Shown: positions 1 through 9,811 of the stretch, one piece after another | How the letters are laid out: every line of letters begins with the position of its first letter | Position numbering within the stretch: position 1 is the first letter of the stretch | DNA from: Molossus alvarezi | Lineage: Eukaryota > Chordata > Mammalia > Chiroptera > Molossidae | Assembly (NCBI GenBank): GCA_037176705.1 | Contig: CM073894.1 | Location: forward strand, 30,401,501 to 30,465,500 | DNA: 64,000 bases | Direction: 5' to 3' | The notes under the pieces: model-generated | The model's database searches: none | What the model saw: the letters and a program-made list of their open reading frames with translations, nothing else | Told to the model about the DNA's origin: nothing | Made by a program: the position numbers and the translations under genes

Positions 1-532
1 GCACCCCTGTGTTTATTGCAGCATTATTGGCAATAGCCAAGTTTTTGACGCAGCCTGTGTCCATCAATAGCTATGGTGCATTTACACAGTGGAATACTAC
101 TCGGCCATTAAGATAGAAATCTTACCTTTTTGACAGCATGGATGGACCTGGAGAGTACTGTTCTAATGAAATAAGCCAGTCAGAGAAAGACAAATACTAT
201 ATGGTTCCAGTGATATGTGGAATCTAATTAACAAAATAAACAAACAGAAAGAGACTCATAGAGAACGGGCAGCTGTCTGAGGGGAAAGAGGTTGCCAGGC
301 TGGGTGAAAAAAGTATAGGGATTAAACAACAATAAAACCTCGTAGACACAGACAACAGTATAATAATTACCAGAGATAAAGGGGGGTGGGTGGAGATAGA
401 AGAGGGTAAAGGAGGGATAAATGGTGATGAAAGGAGACTGAACTTGGGATGGTAAATACACAATATAGTGTACAGATGATATATTATAGAATTGTACACC
501 TAAAAGTTATATCATTTTATTAACCAATTAAA
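1..532 (+). mobile_element. L1 LINE 3' end (5' part off the window)
   Basis: The segment carries the usual L1 3' order: the ORF2 tail around TGGAATACTACTCGGCCAT (near 91), ATGGATGGACCTGGAGAGTA (near 138), the CAGAGAAAGACAAATACTAT stretch (near 182), then a purine-rich 3' UTR and an A-rich end near 520. It resembles in reverse the antisense L1 end at 15.5 kb, so the two are probably one subfamily. The reading frame is broken and no protein is expected. Confidence 0.85.
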
Positions 533-537
533 AATAT

Positions 538-748
538 TGGGGCCCTGTATGGGTGGGTAGGTGGAGCATTGTCCTGTACAGCAAAGGGTTGTGGGTTCAA
601 TTCCTGGTTAGGGCACATACCTAGGTTGCAGATTTGATCCCTGGTTGGGGCACTTATGTGAGGCAATCCATAGATGGTTCTCTTTTATGTTGATGTTTCT
701 CTCTGTCCCTTTCTTCTTCTCTCTCTAAAATGCAATTTTAAAAAAAGG
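538..748 (+). mobile_element. tRNA-derived SINE, diverged copy
   Basis: Starts directly after the L1 A-rich end. It has the bat SINE layout: a degraded tRNA-like head, GGTTCAATTCCTGGTTAGGG as B box and following bases, a second GGTTGCAGATTTGATCCCTG module, a CT-rich stretch, and an A-rich end. The head is too altered to place in a subfamily. Confidence 0.75.
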
Positions 749-789
749 AAAGAAACATTCTCAGGTGAGGATCTAAAAACAAAATAGAA

Positions 790-1008
790 GCCCAGCTGGT
801 GTGGCTCAGTGGTTGAGTGTTGACCCATGCACCAAGAGGTCACAGGTTTGATTCCTTAGTCAGGGCACATGCCCAGGTTGTGGACCAAATTCCCAGTGGG
901 GAGCATGCAGGAGGTGGCCAATCAATGTTCTCATTCTCTCTCATCAATGTTTCTGTCTCTCTCTTCCTGTCCCTCCTTCTTTCTCTAAAATCAATAAAGA
1001 AAAAAATA
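790..1008 (+). mobile_element. tRNA-derived SINE, 'TGTGGCTCAGTGGTTGAG' family
   Basis: The head GCCCAGCTGGTGTGGCTCAG contains a pol III A-box-like TGGCTCAGTGG. The B box is degraded. The GCATGCAGGAGGTGGCCAAT module, a CT-rich stretch and AAAATCAATAAAGAAAAAA follow. The same family recurs at 8.4, 12.3, 18.0, 22.1, 50.4, 51.3, 52.7 and 56.5 kb. It lacks the TCCTCGGGTGAGGA end of VES-type copies. Confidence 0.85.
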
Positions 1009-1009
1009 G

Positions 1010-2338
1010 GAAATGTAATGGGGTACCTGTGGCCCCAGTGTTGATAGCTGTGGTAAGGAGGTCAATTATCATCTGGAGGTTTTAAATATGTCTTCCCATT
1101 TTTTTCCACTTCCAAAGATCTTATTTATTTTCTCTTCGATTTAGTACTTTCCATTTTATTACCTGATATTTAGCTTCATTTGCCTTTGGTTATTGGCCCC
1201 TACTGCCTTCAGTCCTCCCTAATCTGAGTCTCTCTAGTGTGGGGAATCCAGATGGTTCTTTCTACCTAGTCTCCTGAGATCCTGCCGTTGTAAGTAGCTT
1301 TTCTGTGACCCCCCACCCCTATATACACACAGGTAGCTAATCTGTTTCTCTATAAATTGAGTATTTTTAAAAAAAATTCTGCTTATTCACATTGTCTCTC
1401 CAGTACTGTATTTAGGTAATGAAAAGGAAGGCATAGCAGACTAGCAAAAATACAAGCCACACCACAATCTTCTGTTTTCTATTCTTGGCTATCATAGTGC
1501 ACTCACCTTTTTTGTATTACTGTTGAGGCAATGATGATGACAGGGTTTTTTTTGTTTTTGTTTTTCCTCGAGCCCAGAGAAGATACTGTGGGAAAGAGAC
1601 ACCGTGTTTTAGTTTTACTCTGCTGTCTTTACCCTTAAGTCCCATCTACACTTATTTTAGAATTAATGAGCTTTTTATGGCAGTACCATCTTACTAAGAC
1701 AAATGAATGCTTGTAAATATTATCCTTTTCCCAAGGAACAATGAAATAAAAGCAACAACCAGGAACATTCTGAATTTTAAATTGGAAGTGTTTTATCATA
1801 CAGGGCTTTGGTAATGGATAATGCTGGAATTGTAAGGCTCGTGTGCTGATGGTGCGCCATCACTCTGGGTTTTGCTGGCAAGTATCTTCTACTTCTTTTC
1901 CCAGCCTCCTCAAAAATGCCCATCGAGCTGCCTTACTGAAGTTGTGTTGTACTCTCAGCCTGGTAAGCTGCGGCAGGATTAGTGTGAGCTTCCATGCATT
2001 TCTTTCCACCTTTACCAGAGAGGGCAAGCCTCCCAGGGTGAGGGGTGATTCTGTTCCCATGATCCCGCCTGCGGGACTGTGCTGCACTGTGTGTGATCCG
2101 ACTGGCATGGTGCAAGTCAGGAACGTGCCACTATACTTCTAATGCACTAAGAAAACACAAAAGGAAAAACAAGAAATTACTGTTATTTATAGAAAACAAC
2201 TGTAGACCTAACATATGCATAGAATATATATGTAGAATTGTAGCAATTCAGGATAAGATCAAGTCGCGAGTGGATTTAGGTGCTTAGTCAACTAGTTAGA
2301 AAGACAATGCTTTTAAAAATATAACAGAAGTGATAACA
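1010..2338. other. Unrecognised intergenic sequence
   Basis: I recognise no gene or repeat family. The stretch 1843-2142 is richer in GC than its surroundings and open in overlapping frames on both strands (99 codons on plus). There is no Kozak context, splice-site pattern or domain signature, so I do not call a gene. It could be a very old repeat or a conserved noncoding element. Confidence 0.4.
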
Positions 2339-2401
2339 GAAAAAGGGGAAAAGAAGGAAAGGGAAAGGGGGAAAGAGGAGGGGAGAGGCAGAAAGAGGTA
2401 A
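2339..2401 (+). repeat. Purine-rich (GA/GGAAA) low-complexity tract
   Basis: About 63 bases are almost all A and G, in irregular GGAAA and GGGAAAG units. It is a polypurine-polypyrimidine tract, not a strict microsatellite. Confidence 0.8.
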
Positions 2402-3766
2402 GATAGGCATTTTCAAAGCTTATTTAATTGAATGAACATAGTCTACTTGAATACAAAAAATTTATGCAAAATTCACATGTTGGAATCAAATTGCTCTTAT
2501 ACTGTTATTTATCTGGATTAAGCTCCATTTATCAAACATTGGATTTTCTATTTTAGAATTAGAGGGGATATTTTGGTAGCATTATTCCCTCTTAAGAATA
2601 TTAAAAATTAAAGGTATTTCTCTATTTAGTCAGAATGGATTTTTAGACATTAAGTTGTTTCGATCGCTGTTCATGTGGTAAGCTTCCTAATAAAATTGTA
2701 TGTTTAAAGTAGAAGAACCATAAATCTCCCTATGTTTCTAATAAAACAGATAAAGGGTAGGAGTAAGTAGAAGATATTTTTAATAGATTTTATGTAAAGT
2801 CAGAAAGTATGTTTAGAATTAACCTTGATCATTCCCCTGTGCTCATCTTCCAAATTCTTTTTGTCTCTAAATGGAACAGTAGCTATCTTACGGACCATCT
2901 ACTTAATATAGCCAAGATACTGTTATCAAGTATATAGGTTGTTTCAGCAATTATTGCATGACAGTAGCCACTGACTTCCCTGGCCAGTCTGCTCCAAGTA
3001 CTAATATTTCAGAGTTGAGTGTGCATGCAAACAAATCTACTTGCTTAAGAATACGTCCAGAGTGAACAGAAGAAACTGTCCCCATCTGCCAGTAAAAATA
3101 TGCTTATCTTCTAGAGAATCACAGAAGGTGATTCCCCAATAACAATCTAAAATATTTTTTCTTTTATATTAAAAACACTGTTTAGTTTTCAGGTGCCATT
3201 TCAGGCACCCTTGTATCATCAATAAATCAGAATAAAAGGTAGGACCTATCATAGCTTTCATATCATTAACTCTTTCTAGCTCAAAAATAAATTGGGATTC
3301 AAAATCCCTTACTAAAGTACTTTTATTAGTTTTGTGTATCATTCAAATTATTTATGTACATTATGTATCTTTATTTTCTAGTTGCCTTTCATTATTTCTT
3401 CCCACTTTCCCCATGAATTTCTATCAAAAAAACAAGCAAACAGTAAACACATTAATCTTGCTACGTTAGAGGTACAAGGGACCCAAATATCATTGTTCTG
3501 GTGTGTTATTTAACAAATTGCATAGGAGATGACACTGGCTTGAGAGAGAGGAGTAGGAAAAGTTGCATTGGACCCTGAAGCTCTCCAGGAATAGATCAGA
3601 GAAGAAAGTGATAGGAGATGGAACTAACAAGAAGTAGCTAGTGAGAACGTGAGACAATAGTTTATAGACTAACCAGATTTCATTTCTTAAATCTGCAAGC
3701 TATGCATGGTGTCTTTTATCAGCCTCATTGGCTAACATTCAATACTTATCTAATTAACCTATAAGT
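2402..3766. other. Unrecognised AT-rich intergenic sequence
   Basis: AT-rich sequence with stop codons in all frames. I see no recognisable repeat, exon or RNA gene. Confidence 0.4.
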
Positions 3767-3977
3767 CAGAGCTTCTCAGTCATAAAACTAATGACATTTT
3801 GGACCACCTAATTCTTTGTTGTGAGGCTATCCTGTCCATTGTAACATGTTTGGCAGAATCCCTGGTCTCAACCTACTTGATGCCAGCAGCAACCCTGATG
3901 AGACAACCAAAAAAACGTCTCCAGACATTGTTAAATGTCCCCTGAGGACAAAATCACCCTAATGAGAGTCACTGCTG
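3767..3977 (-). mobile_element. MER5A: MER5A-like non-autonomous hAT-Charlie DNA transposon
   Basis: Read on the minus strand the copy follows the MER5A order: a CAGCAGTGACTCTC terminus, a GGGACATTTAACAATGTCTG block, AGACGTTTTTTTGGTTGTCT, then GGACAGGATAGCCTCACAAC and AAAGAATTAGGTGGTCCAAA. The inverted terminal sequences are still visible as CAGAGCTTCTCAG and CACTGCTG. The element encodes nothing, since this family is moved by a related autonomous transposase. I could not identify a clean 8-bp target duplication, as expected for an old copy. Confidence 0.85.
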
Positions 3978-3990
3978 TAACCAAATTTAA

Positions 3991-4004
3991 ATCTGTGGAT
4001 GTAT
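3991..4004. repeat. Candidate target-site duplication, left copy (HAL1-like element)
   Basis: ATCTGTGGATGTAT here and ATCTGTGGGTGTAT at 7027-7040 match at 13 of 14 positions and bracket the HAL1-like element. A T-rich stretch (decayed antisense A tail) lies between this copy and the element's 3' UTR. Confidence 0.5.
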
Positions 4005-4443
4005 GTCAACTATACTTTTTCCTTTGAGTTTTAATATTTTTTAAATTTTTTAATTACAGTTGACACAGACTATTATATAAGTTTCAGGTGTACAACACAG
4101 TGATTAGATATTATATAACGTACTGTGATTATCCCGATAAATCTCATACCATTCTGACATCATACATAATTATTAGAATATTATTGACAATATTCCCTAT
4201 GCTGTATTTGACATCCCCATGACTATTCTGTAACTACCAATTAATACTTATAAATCCCTTCACCTTTTTCACCCATCACCCCATCCACCCTCTTGTCTGG
4301 CAATTGTCAAAATGTTCTCTGCATCTGTGAGTCTGTTTCTGTTCTGCTTGTTTGTTTATTTTACTTTTTTAGATTCAATTGTTGATAGATATGTATTTAT
4401 TGCCATTTTATTGCTCATAATTTTTATCTATTTTTTCTACTTT

Positions 4444-5258
4444 TTAAAGAAGACTCTTTAACATTTCATGTAATACTGGTTTTGTAGTGATGAATACTTG
4501 AGCTTTTTCTTGTCCAGGAAACTCTATATATGTCCATTGATTCTAAATGATAGCTTTTCTGGGTAGAGTAATCTTGGTTGTAGGTCCTTCTTTTCATCAC
4601 TTTAAATACTTGTTACTAATCCCTTTTGGCCTTCAAAATTTCTGTTGAGAAATCAGCAGGCAGTTTTATGGGAACTCCCTTGTAGTTAATTACTCTTCTC
4701 TTGCTGCTTTTAAGATTCTCTCTGTCTTTAAATTTTGGCATTTTAATTATGATGAGTCTTGGTGCGGGCCTCTTCAGGATAATCTTGTCTGGGACTCTCT
4801 GTGATTCCTACACTTGTATATCTATTTACTTCACCAGGTTAGGGAAATTTTCTATCATTATAGTTTCATATATTTTTCCAATTTCTTGCTCTCTTCTCCT
4901 TCTGAGACCCCCATGATGCAAAAGGGGGTACACTTGACATTGTTCCAGAGACTCCTTACATTATCCTCATTTTTTAAAAAAATTCTTTTTGCTGTTCTGA
5001 TTGGGTGTTTTCTGATTCTTTATCTTCCAAATTTCTGATTTGATCCTCTGCTTCATCTACTCCACTCTTGATTCCCTGTAATGTGCTTTGCATTTCAGTT
5101 AGTCTGTCCTTCATTTCTTCTTTGTGTTCTAGTTCTGTTTTGTTTCCTATCTCTTTGTTGGAGATTTGACTAAGTTTGTCTACTCTTCCCCTAAGTTAGT
5201 TGTGCATCCTTACAACCAGTATTTTGAACTCTGCATCTAATAGATTGCTTATCTCCAT
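4444..5258 (-). pseudogene. HAL1/L1 ORF1 (RNA-binding protein) remnant
   Basis: In L1-type elements ORF1 encodes a trimeric RNA-binding chaperone with a coiled coil, an RRM and a C-terminal domain. Read from the ATG at 5258 on the minus strand the protein starts MEISNLLDAEFKILVVRM, the expected L1 ORF1 amino end, and meets an in-frame TAA after about 20 codons. Later pieces in shifting frames match the coiled-coil and C-terminal parts, for example the KTTKPVL/EMLKSLL-like end just before the TAA at 4444-4446. At about 815 bp it has the length of roughly 270 codons, shorter than a typical L1 ORF1. With a premature stop and frameshifts it cannot make protein. The plus-strand ORFs across it are shadows. 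Confidence 0.75.
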
Positions 5259-6622
5259 TTTGTTGAGTTATTTTTATGAAGTTCCATTCTGTTCTTTCAT
5301 TTAGGACATGTTTCTTTGTCTCCTCATTTTGGCAGCTTCAGTGTCTTTGTTTCTATGTATTAGGTAGAGCTGCTATGTCTCTAGGTCTTGGTATACTGAC
5401 CTTATATAGTAGGTGCTCTGTAAGGTCCAATGGCACAGCCTTCTAGACCACCCAAGCTGGGTACTCCAAATACTCCCCCTGTGTGAGTTGTGTACACATT
5501 CCTTTTATAGTTGAGCCTTGATTGCTATTGGCACATCAGTGGGTGGGATTTACTTCAAGCTGATTGTTTGAGAGGACTGGCTGTGACCACCATAGGGGAT
5601 TAGCTGTGAAGGGTCCCACCCAAAGGAGTAATACTTATTTCAGCAGGGCTCTGGTGCCTGCTGAGTCTGCCCCTTGAGTGTGTCACTTATGGAGGTGGTT
5701 GGGTGGTGCTTTTATGTGGTCTGAAGCTGTGTCCCAGGTGTGCTGGCTCTGAGTCCTCCCAGGAAGAGTAGGCAAAGGTCAACTACTGCTTGTGTTCAGC
5801 CCTGGGGCCACTGGGCGTGAGCTACAGAGCAATCTGAAGATGGTTGCTCCTTGTGCTGGACTTGGAGATGCCCAGGAAAGGCCAAGCAGTGAACCAAGGC
5901 CAACTTCCACTAATGGTAGGCCTGGGGCCTCCTAGTGAGAGATAAGGGTCATGTTGAGGCCAGATGCTACTTGTTTGAGAGGTTTTAGGAAAGTCTGAAG
6001 CATGAACCACCAAGACAGGCCATTCCATGGAATAACCACTAGAAAAACTTGGATAGTCCTGAAATTTGAGTGGAGCTGGGATCAGGGAGTTTCCAGGGTG
6101 GAGCCAGCATTAACCATGCTGATGGAGACTCAGATATGGTGCCCACTTGCTGGCTTTGTGTCAGGAAGGCTCAGAAAAGGAGCAATGGCCTTGGCCAGCA
6201 CTTCTGTCTGGGAGAAAATTTCCTCTGTAGCTCTTGCCCTCATGCCAGAAAATTCCATCTCTCCTAGTATGTCCCTGGTGCCTTTTGAGCTGTTGCTCTA
6301 GTAGTGCTAGAGCTCAGAGGCAGTGAGTTCAAGCAAACCCATGTGTGGGTCCTTTAAGAGGAACTTCCGGGGACTCCAGCAGCCCTTGGACTCACTCAGT
6401 CACAATCCCCGCTGGTTTTATAACCAGAAGTTATGGGGACTTCTCTTTTTGGTACTAGATCCCTGAGCTGGGGGCCCTGGTATGGGGTTGGGATCCCTCA
6501 CACTTTAGGGGGTTACCTCTGCAGCTGAAATGTCTCTCCTGGTTTTGATCTACCATGTGTGGGTGTGGAACCAGTCTGTTCCACATCTGTCTCTCCTACT
6601 AGTCTGGATGATGCCTGTTTGT

Positions 6623-6639
6623 AGTTTGGTTATAATTTT
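6623..6639. repeat. Target-site duplication, left copy (VES in HAL1)
   Basis: AGTTTGGTTATAATTTT is identical to 6885-6901 and flanks the VES SINE. The match is a perfect 17 bp. Confidence 0.9.
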
Positions 6640-6884
6640 TTTTTTTTTTTTTTTTTTTTAATCCTCACCCGAGGATATTTTTCCATTTTTTGTACAGATA
6701 GAGTGGGAGGGAGAGAGAGAGGAACATCGACGTGAAGGGACACATCGAGTGGCTGCCACCCGCACGACCAACCAGGGCCGGGGACAAAGTGCAACCGAAG
6801 TACGTGCCCTTAGCGGGAACCGAACCCGGGTCTCTCCAGACCGCAGGCCGATGCTCTAACCGCTGAGCCAAACTGGCCAGGGCA
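6640..6884 (-). mobile_element. VES: VES-type tRNA-derived SINE, young copy
   Basis: Read on minus: a GCCCTGGCCAGTTTGGCTCA head, A-box-like TGGCTCAGCGG, B-box-like GGTTCGGTTCC, a CT-rich stretch, TCCTCGGGTGAGGA, and a tail of more than 20 A. The perfect 17-bp duplication and long tail indicate a recent insertion into the 5' UTR of the HAL1-like element. The antisense ORF crossing it has no meaning. Confidence 0.95.
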
Positions 6885-7026
6885 AGTTTGGTTATAATTT
6901 TGATGTTGTTGCGGGAGAATGCCAGTACTGTGTTTACCTGTGCCGCCATCTTGACACTTCCTGTCAACCGCACTGCGGTGAAAAAGAGCTTCACAGACCA
7001 AAATGAAAATTAGGAAAAATAAATGT

Positions 7027-7040
7027 ATCTGTGGGTGTAT
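7027..7040. repeat. Candidate target-site duplication, right copy (HAL1-like element)
   Basis: ATCTGTGGGTGTAT pairs with 3991-4004 with one mismatch. It marks the probable 5' boundary of the HAL1-like element. Confidence 0.5.
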
Positions 7041-8408
7041 CTATTTTTATAGGCCAGAGGGATAGAAGAACCTAAAAATAGGTGTCTAGTGTCATAGCAA
7101 TACATATGTAATTATTTTGGAAATATTTTATGACTTGCTAATACTATAATATCAATAAGTGTGATATGTATTTTTCTATACACTTAGTTTCTGCATTAGT
7201 GAGTAGTCCTATATGCTCATGCAGGGTTTTTGAAACATAAGCAAAATACAACTGTGTTTTTGGCTGCCACTATTCCCAGACACTAGACGACACTTCCGCA
7301 GGTCCATTTCTATTCTGGACACTCATTGGTAATAAAAACCCTCCAGTTGCTTAAAGTCACAAACACAGTCTCAGTTCAAAAATAGAACATTTATCCTTTG
7401 TAATAATCCTAATTCCTAACTTGATCTGGTACTAAATCTTCTCTCCCATCAGACTGGGGCCTACTTGGGGCAGTATGAAAAAACAGAGCAGTTTAGACTT
7501 TTCTGGTTTTCCTTGATCTCCATTTATTTTTCTCCTCAATCATTCAGTTCCTCCGTATGTCTTATGGGCCAGGCTCAGCAGTGCAAGTGCTTGCAGAGAA
7601 AGAGTACAGCCGCAGATGGCTGGTGCCATTGTCTACAGGCATTGACACCCTCTGGTGGGCAGATACTTAAGGCTAATTTTCATTTCCTGAGCACATTTCT
7701 GAGTTCTTTCTGCATGCAGGGTCCCATGGATATTGCTCTTTATTTCCCTGACCAATGCTATTCCTTACCTCCTGGTTATCCAATGTCCACTCCTCCCGAA
7801 TTCTCCTTATTGGTGTCCATTGCCCTGCGATGTCTTCTTCAGCAGCAACCCAGAGGGCTGTGGGTGGCCCACATATGGTCACAGGGATACTCACATCTTC
7901 TGCCCCAGGGCACACTGGAAATGCAGGCCCAACCCCTATCTAGTCACCATTCTATTGCTGCAGCTATAAATAAGACAGCGACACCAGTGTTCTGAGTCTT
8001 CCAAAGAAGGTTCCCCATTTGAATAAGTTCTTACTAGGCTTGAGGCAGCACACCCAATCCAGCTCCCTAGAGAAGTGCAGCAGTTTGGTAGCTTTTTGAA
8101 AAACCACATATAATTCTCTTAATTTTGAACCCTTGACTATGTTTTGATCCCCAAGGAGGGGTAAGTCCCCAAGAACCAGGTAATCAGGACCTAAATATCC
8201 ACTTCAAAAGTTTCTCCACAGGCCTCTCTCACATTTAATTTGGCACTTGATATTGGTAAATAAAGGTGACTACATCAAACTGTTATATTGACCTTCTAAC
8301 CTGGCCCCATAAAGTTTTCATTTTCATCTTAATTATTAAATGAAAATATTAACCATTAGGACCATAAGAAAAATGTACTAAGACACTACTTGCCCATCAC
8401 TTTGATAA
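7041..8408. other. Unrecognised sequence containing the window's longest ORF
   Basis: No repeat recognised. A plus-strand ORF of 176 codons spans 7465-7995. Its product has no signal peptide, domain or motif I know, its ATG context is poor, and the antisense strand is also partly open. A TATAAATAAG sequence lies near 7966, which could be a decayed LTR promoter, but I see no LTR boundaries. I treat the ORF as probably chance. Confidence 0.4.
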
Positions 8409-8421
8409 AAACACTAAAACT

Positions 8422-8589
8422 TGCTCAGTTGGTGTGGCTCAGTGATTGACCCATGTACCAAGAGGTGGCCAGTTCAATTCTTGGTCAGGTCACATGCCCA
8501 GGTTATGGGCCTGTGCAAGAGGTAGCCAGTTGATGTTCTTGCTCATCAGTGTCTCTCTCCCACTCTCTCTAAATCAGTAAAGAAAAAAT
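8422..8589 (+). mobile_element. tRNA-derived SINE, 'TGTGGCTCAG' family
   Basis: Head GGTGTGGCTCAGTGATTGAC, B-box-like GTTCAATTCTTGGTCAGG, CT-rich stretch, and the AAATCAGTAAAGAAAAAAT end. It is flanked by perfect 13-bp duplications AAACACTAAAACT (8409-8421 and 8590-8602). At about 168 bp it is shorter than most copies because part of the second module is missing. Confidence 0.9.
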
Positions 8590-8602
8590 AAACACTAAAA
8601 CT

Positions 8603-9769
8603 GCCTGAAACTCTAATCATCTATAAAATGGAGTTGCACTAGACAGCATTTAGGTTCATATAAGATTTACATTTCTGAGTTTCTATATAACTCCCAGAAC
8701 AAGCCTGTAGAAAAATAAACCTCACTTTATTTTACTTATTTATTTTTCCTAATTAGAAAAATCATATTTTTTAAAATATTAGGTCTGTTTAGGAATTTAA
8801 AAGCATGTGTAATATTTTCAGTTAATATTTACTGGGTAGCTCCCATGGATCAAGTGATGTTACAGCATGTGAGTGGCATTGTTCAGCTTAATTTACCTCT
8901 TTCAATCTCTTTTAAAAACCCTGTCAAATTCTCCATCATTTTGTGTGTGTGTATTATGATAAACTAAACTGCCCTTAAAGCACCTGGCACTGGTAGACGA
9001 CATCTCACATGAAAGTACAATGACCAGATTGCCAAAGGCTCTGAAAATCTTTAGGACATAACAATTAGTTCTTGAGTAACTAGAGCTGTCATTGGAAGTT
9101 GCTAATTCTTTTAAGGGGTATCTTAGGTTTATAGCAACTTCCTATGAACTTACAACAGTAATTGCCCAATTCAAACAATCTCTCTAGAAAGTGTTTTTCC
9201 AATCTCCCCAAATTGTAAAATCTCTAGTATTTATTGCCATGATATATAGTAAAGAGAATCAAACAATGAAACTAATAGTTTGAATGAACTTAGTGTTTGT
9301 TGAAAATGAATCCTTTCTCCAATTCCATCCAGGAATTTGACTGATTCAGACATCTTACATTTCAGTTAAATGCACCTCTATTCTCTCCAGTGTAAAGCAT
9401 GCTATATATAACCCTTTTCCCAGTTGATATTTTGAAAATTCTCCTCTTGCCATTCATTCTGATGTACTCTTGGGAGATTATAAAGATGGGTTGTCTTTGG
9501 GGGAAAAAGAGTTTTCATGTCTAAAATTTTAACATGCTGATTCACATGAAATTTCTCATATCATGTATCTACCTACAAATTTAATAAAATAAAAAACGTA
9601 ATGAATGTTTAATATTTTTAATTCTTACAGTAGCATTTTAAGGTAGATAGTACACTACATTTTATTAATTTCACACTGTCTATAACCCTAAACCCATTCA
9701 CTTGTTTATTTTCACTTTGATGCCACATTTATACAACCTAACCAGGATATTTGCAAAACAATCAACACA
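8603..9769. other. Mostly unrecognised AT-rich sequence
   Basis: A stretch at about 8815-8935 has the order expected of an antisense MIR-type SINE (TTAATATTTACTGGGTAGC and following), but it is too decayed to call firmly. The rest shows nothing recognisable. Confidence 0.35.
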
Positions 9770-9811
9770 GCATTAGGCTATGAGATTGGTTACAATCTCA
9801 TAACCTAATGC
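9770..9811. repeat. Compact inverted repeat (18-bp stem, 6-nt loop)
   Basis: The arms GCATTAGGCTATGAGATT and AATCTCATAACCTAATGC are reverse complements at 17 of 18 positions with loop GGTTAC. In a minus-strand transcript the single mismatch becomes a G-U wobble, so the stem would be fully paired. It is not part of a repeat I recognise. Confidence 0.85.

Larger units (their letters stand above)
4005..7026 (-). mobile_element. HAL1: HAL1-like (half-L1) retrotransposon with nested VES SINE
   Basis: On the minus strand the order is: a 5' UTR that includes CAAGATGGCGGCAC near 6953, about 1.7 kb of non-coding 5' sequence, an ORF1 remnant (5258 to 4444), and then directly a 3' UTR ending around 4030 with the motif GTGTTGTACACCTGAAACTT. 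There is no trace of ORF2 (endonuclease or reverse transcriptase). ORF1 followed at once by 3' UTR is the known layout of HAL1 elements, which rely on L1 enzymes. An L1 with an exact ORF2 deletion would look similar. The interior is hit by a VES SINE at 6640-6883. Candidate 14-bp target duplications flank the whole unit. Confidence 0.75.

Noticed and set aside
4701..5038. Plus-strand ORFs of 70-75 codons
   Set aside because: Antisense shadows of the HAL1 ORF1 remnant.
6665..6994. 109-codon minus-strand ORF
   Set aside because: It runs through a VES SINE and HAL1 5' UTR. VES copies here give the same GNRTRVS or PGSVPAKGT-like peptides wherever they occur.
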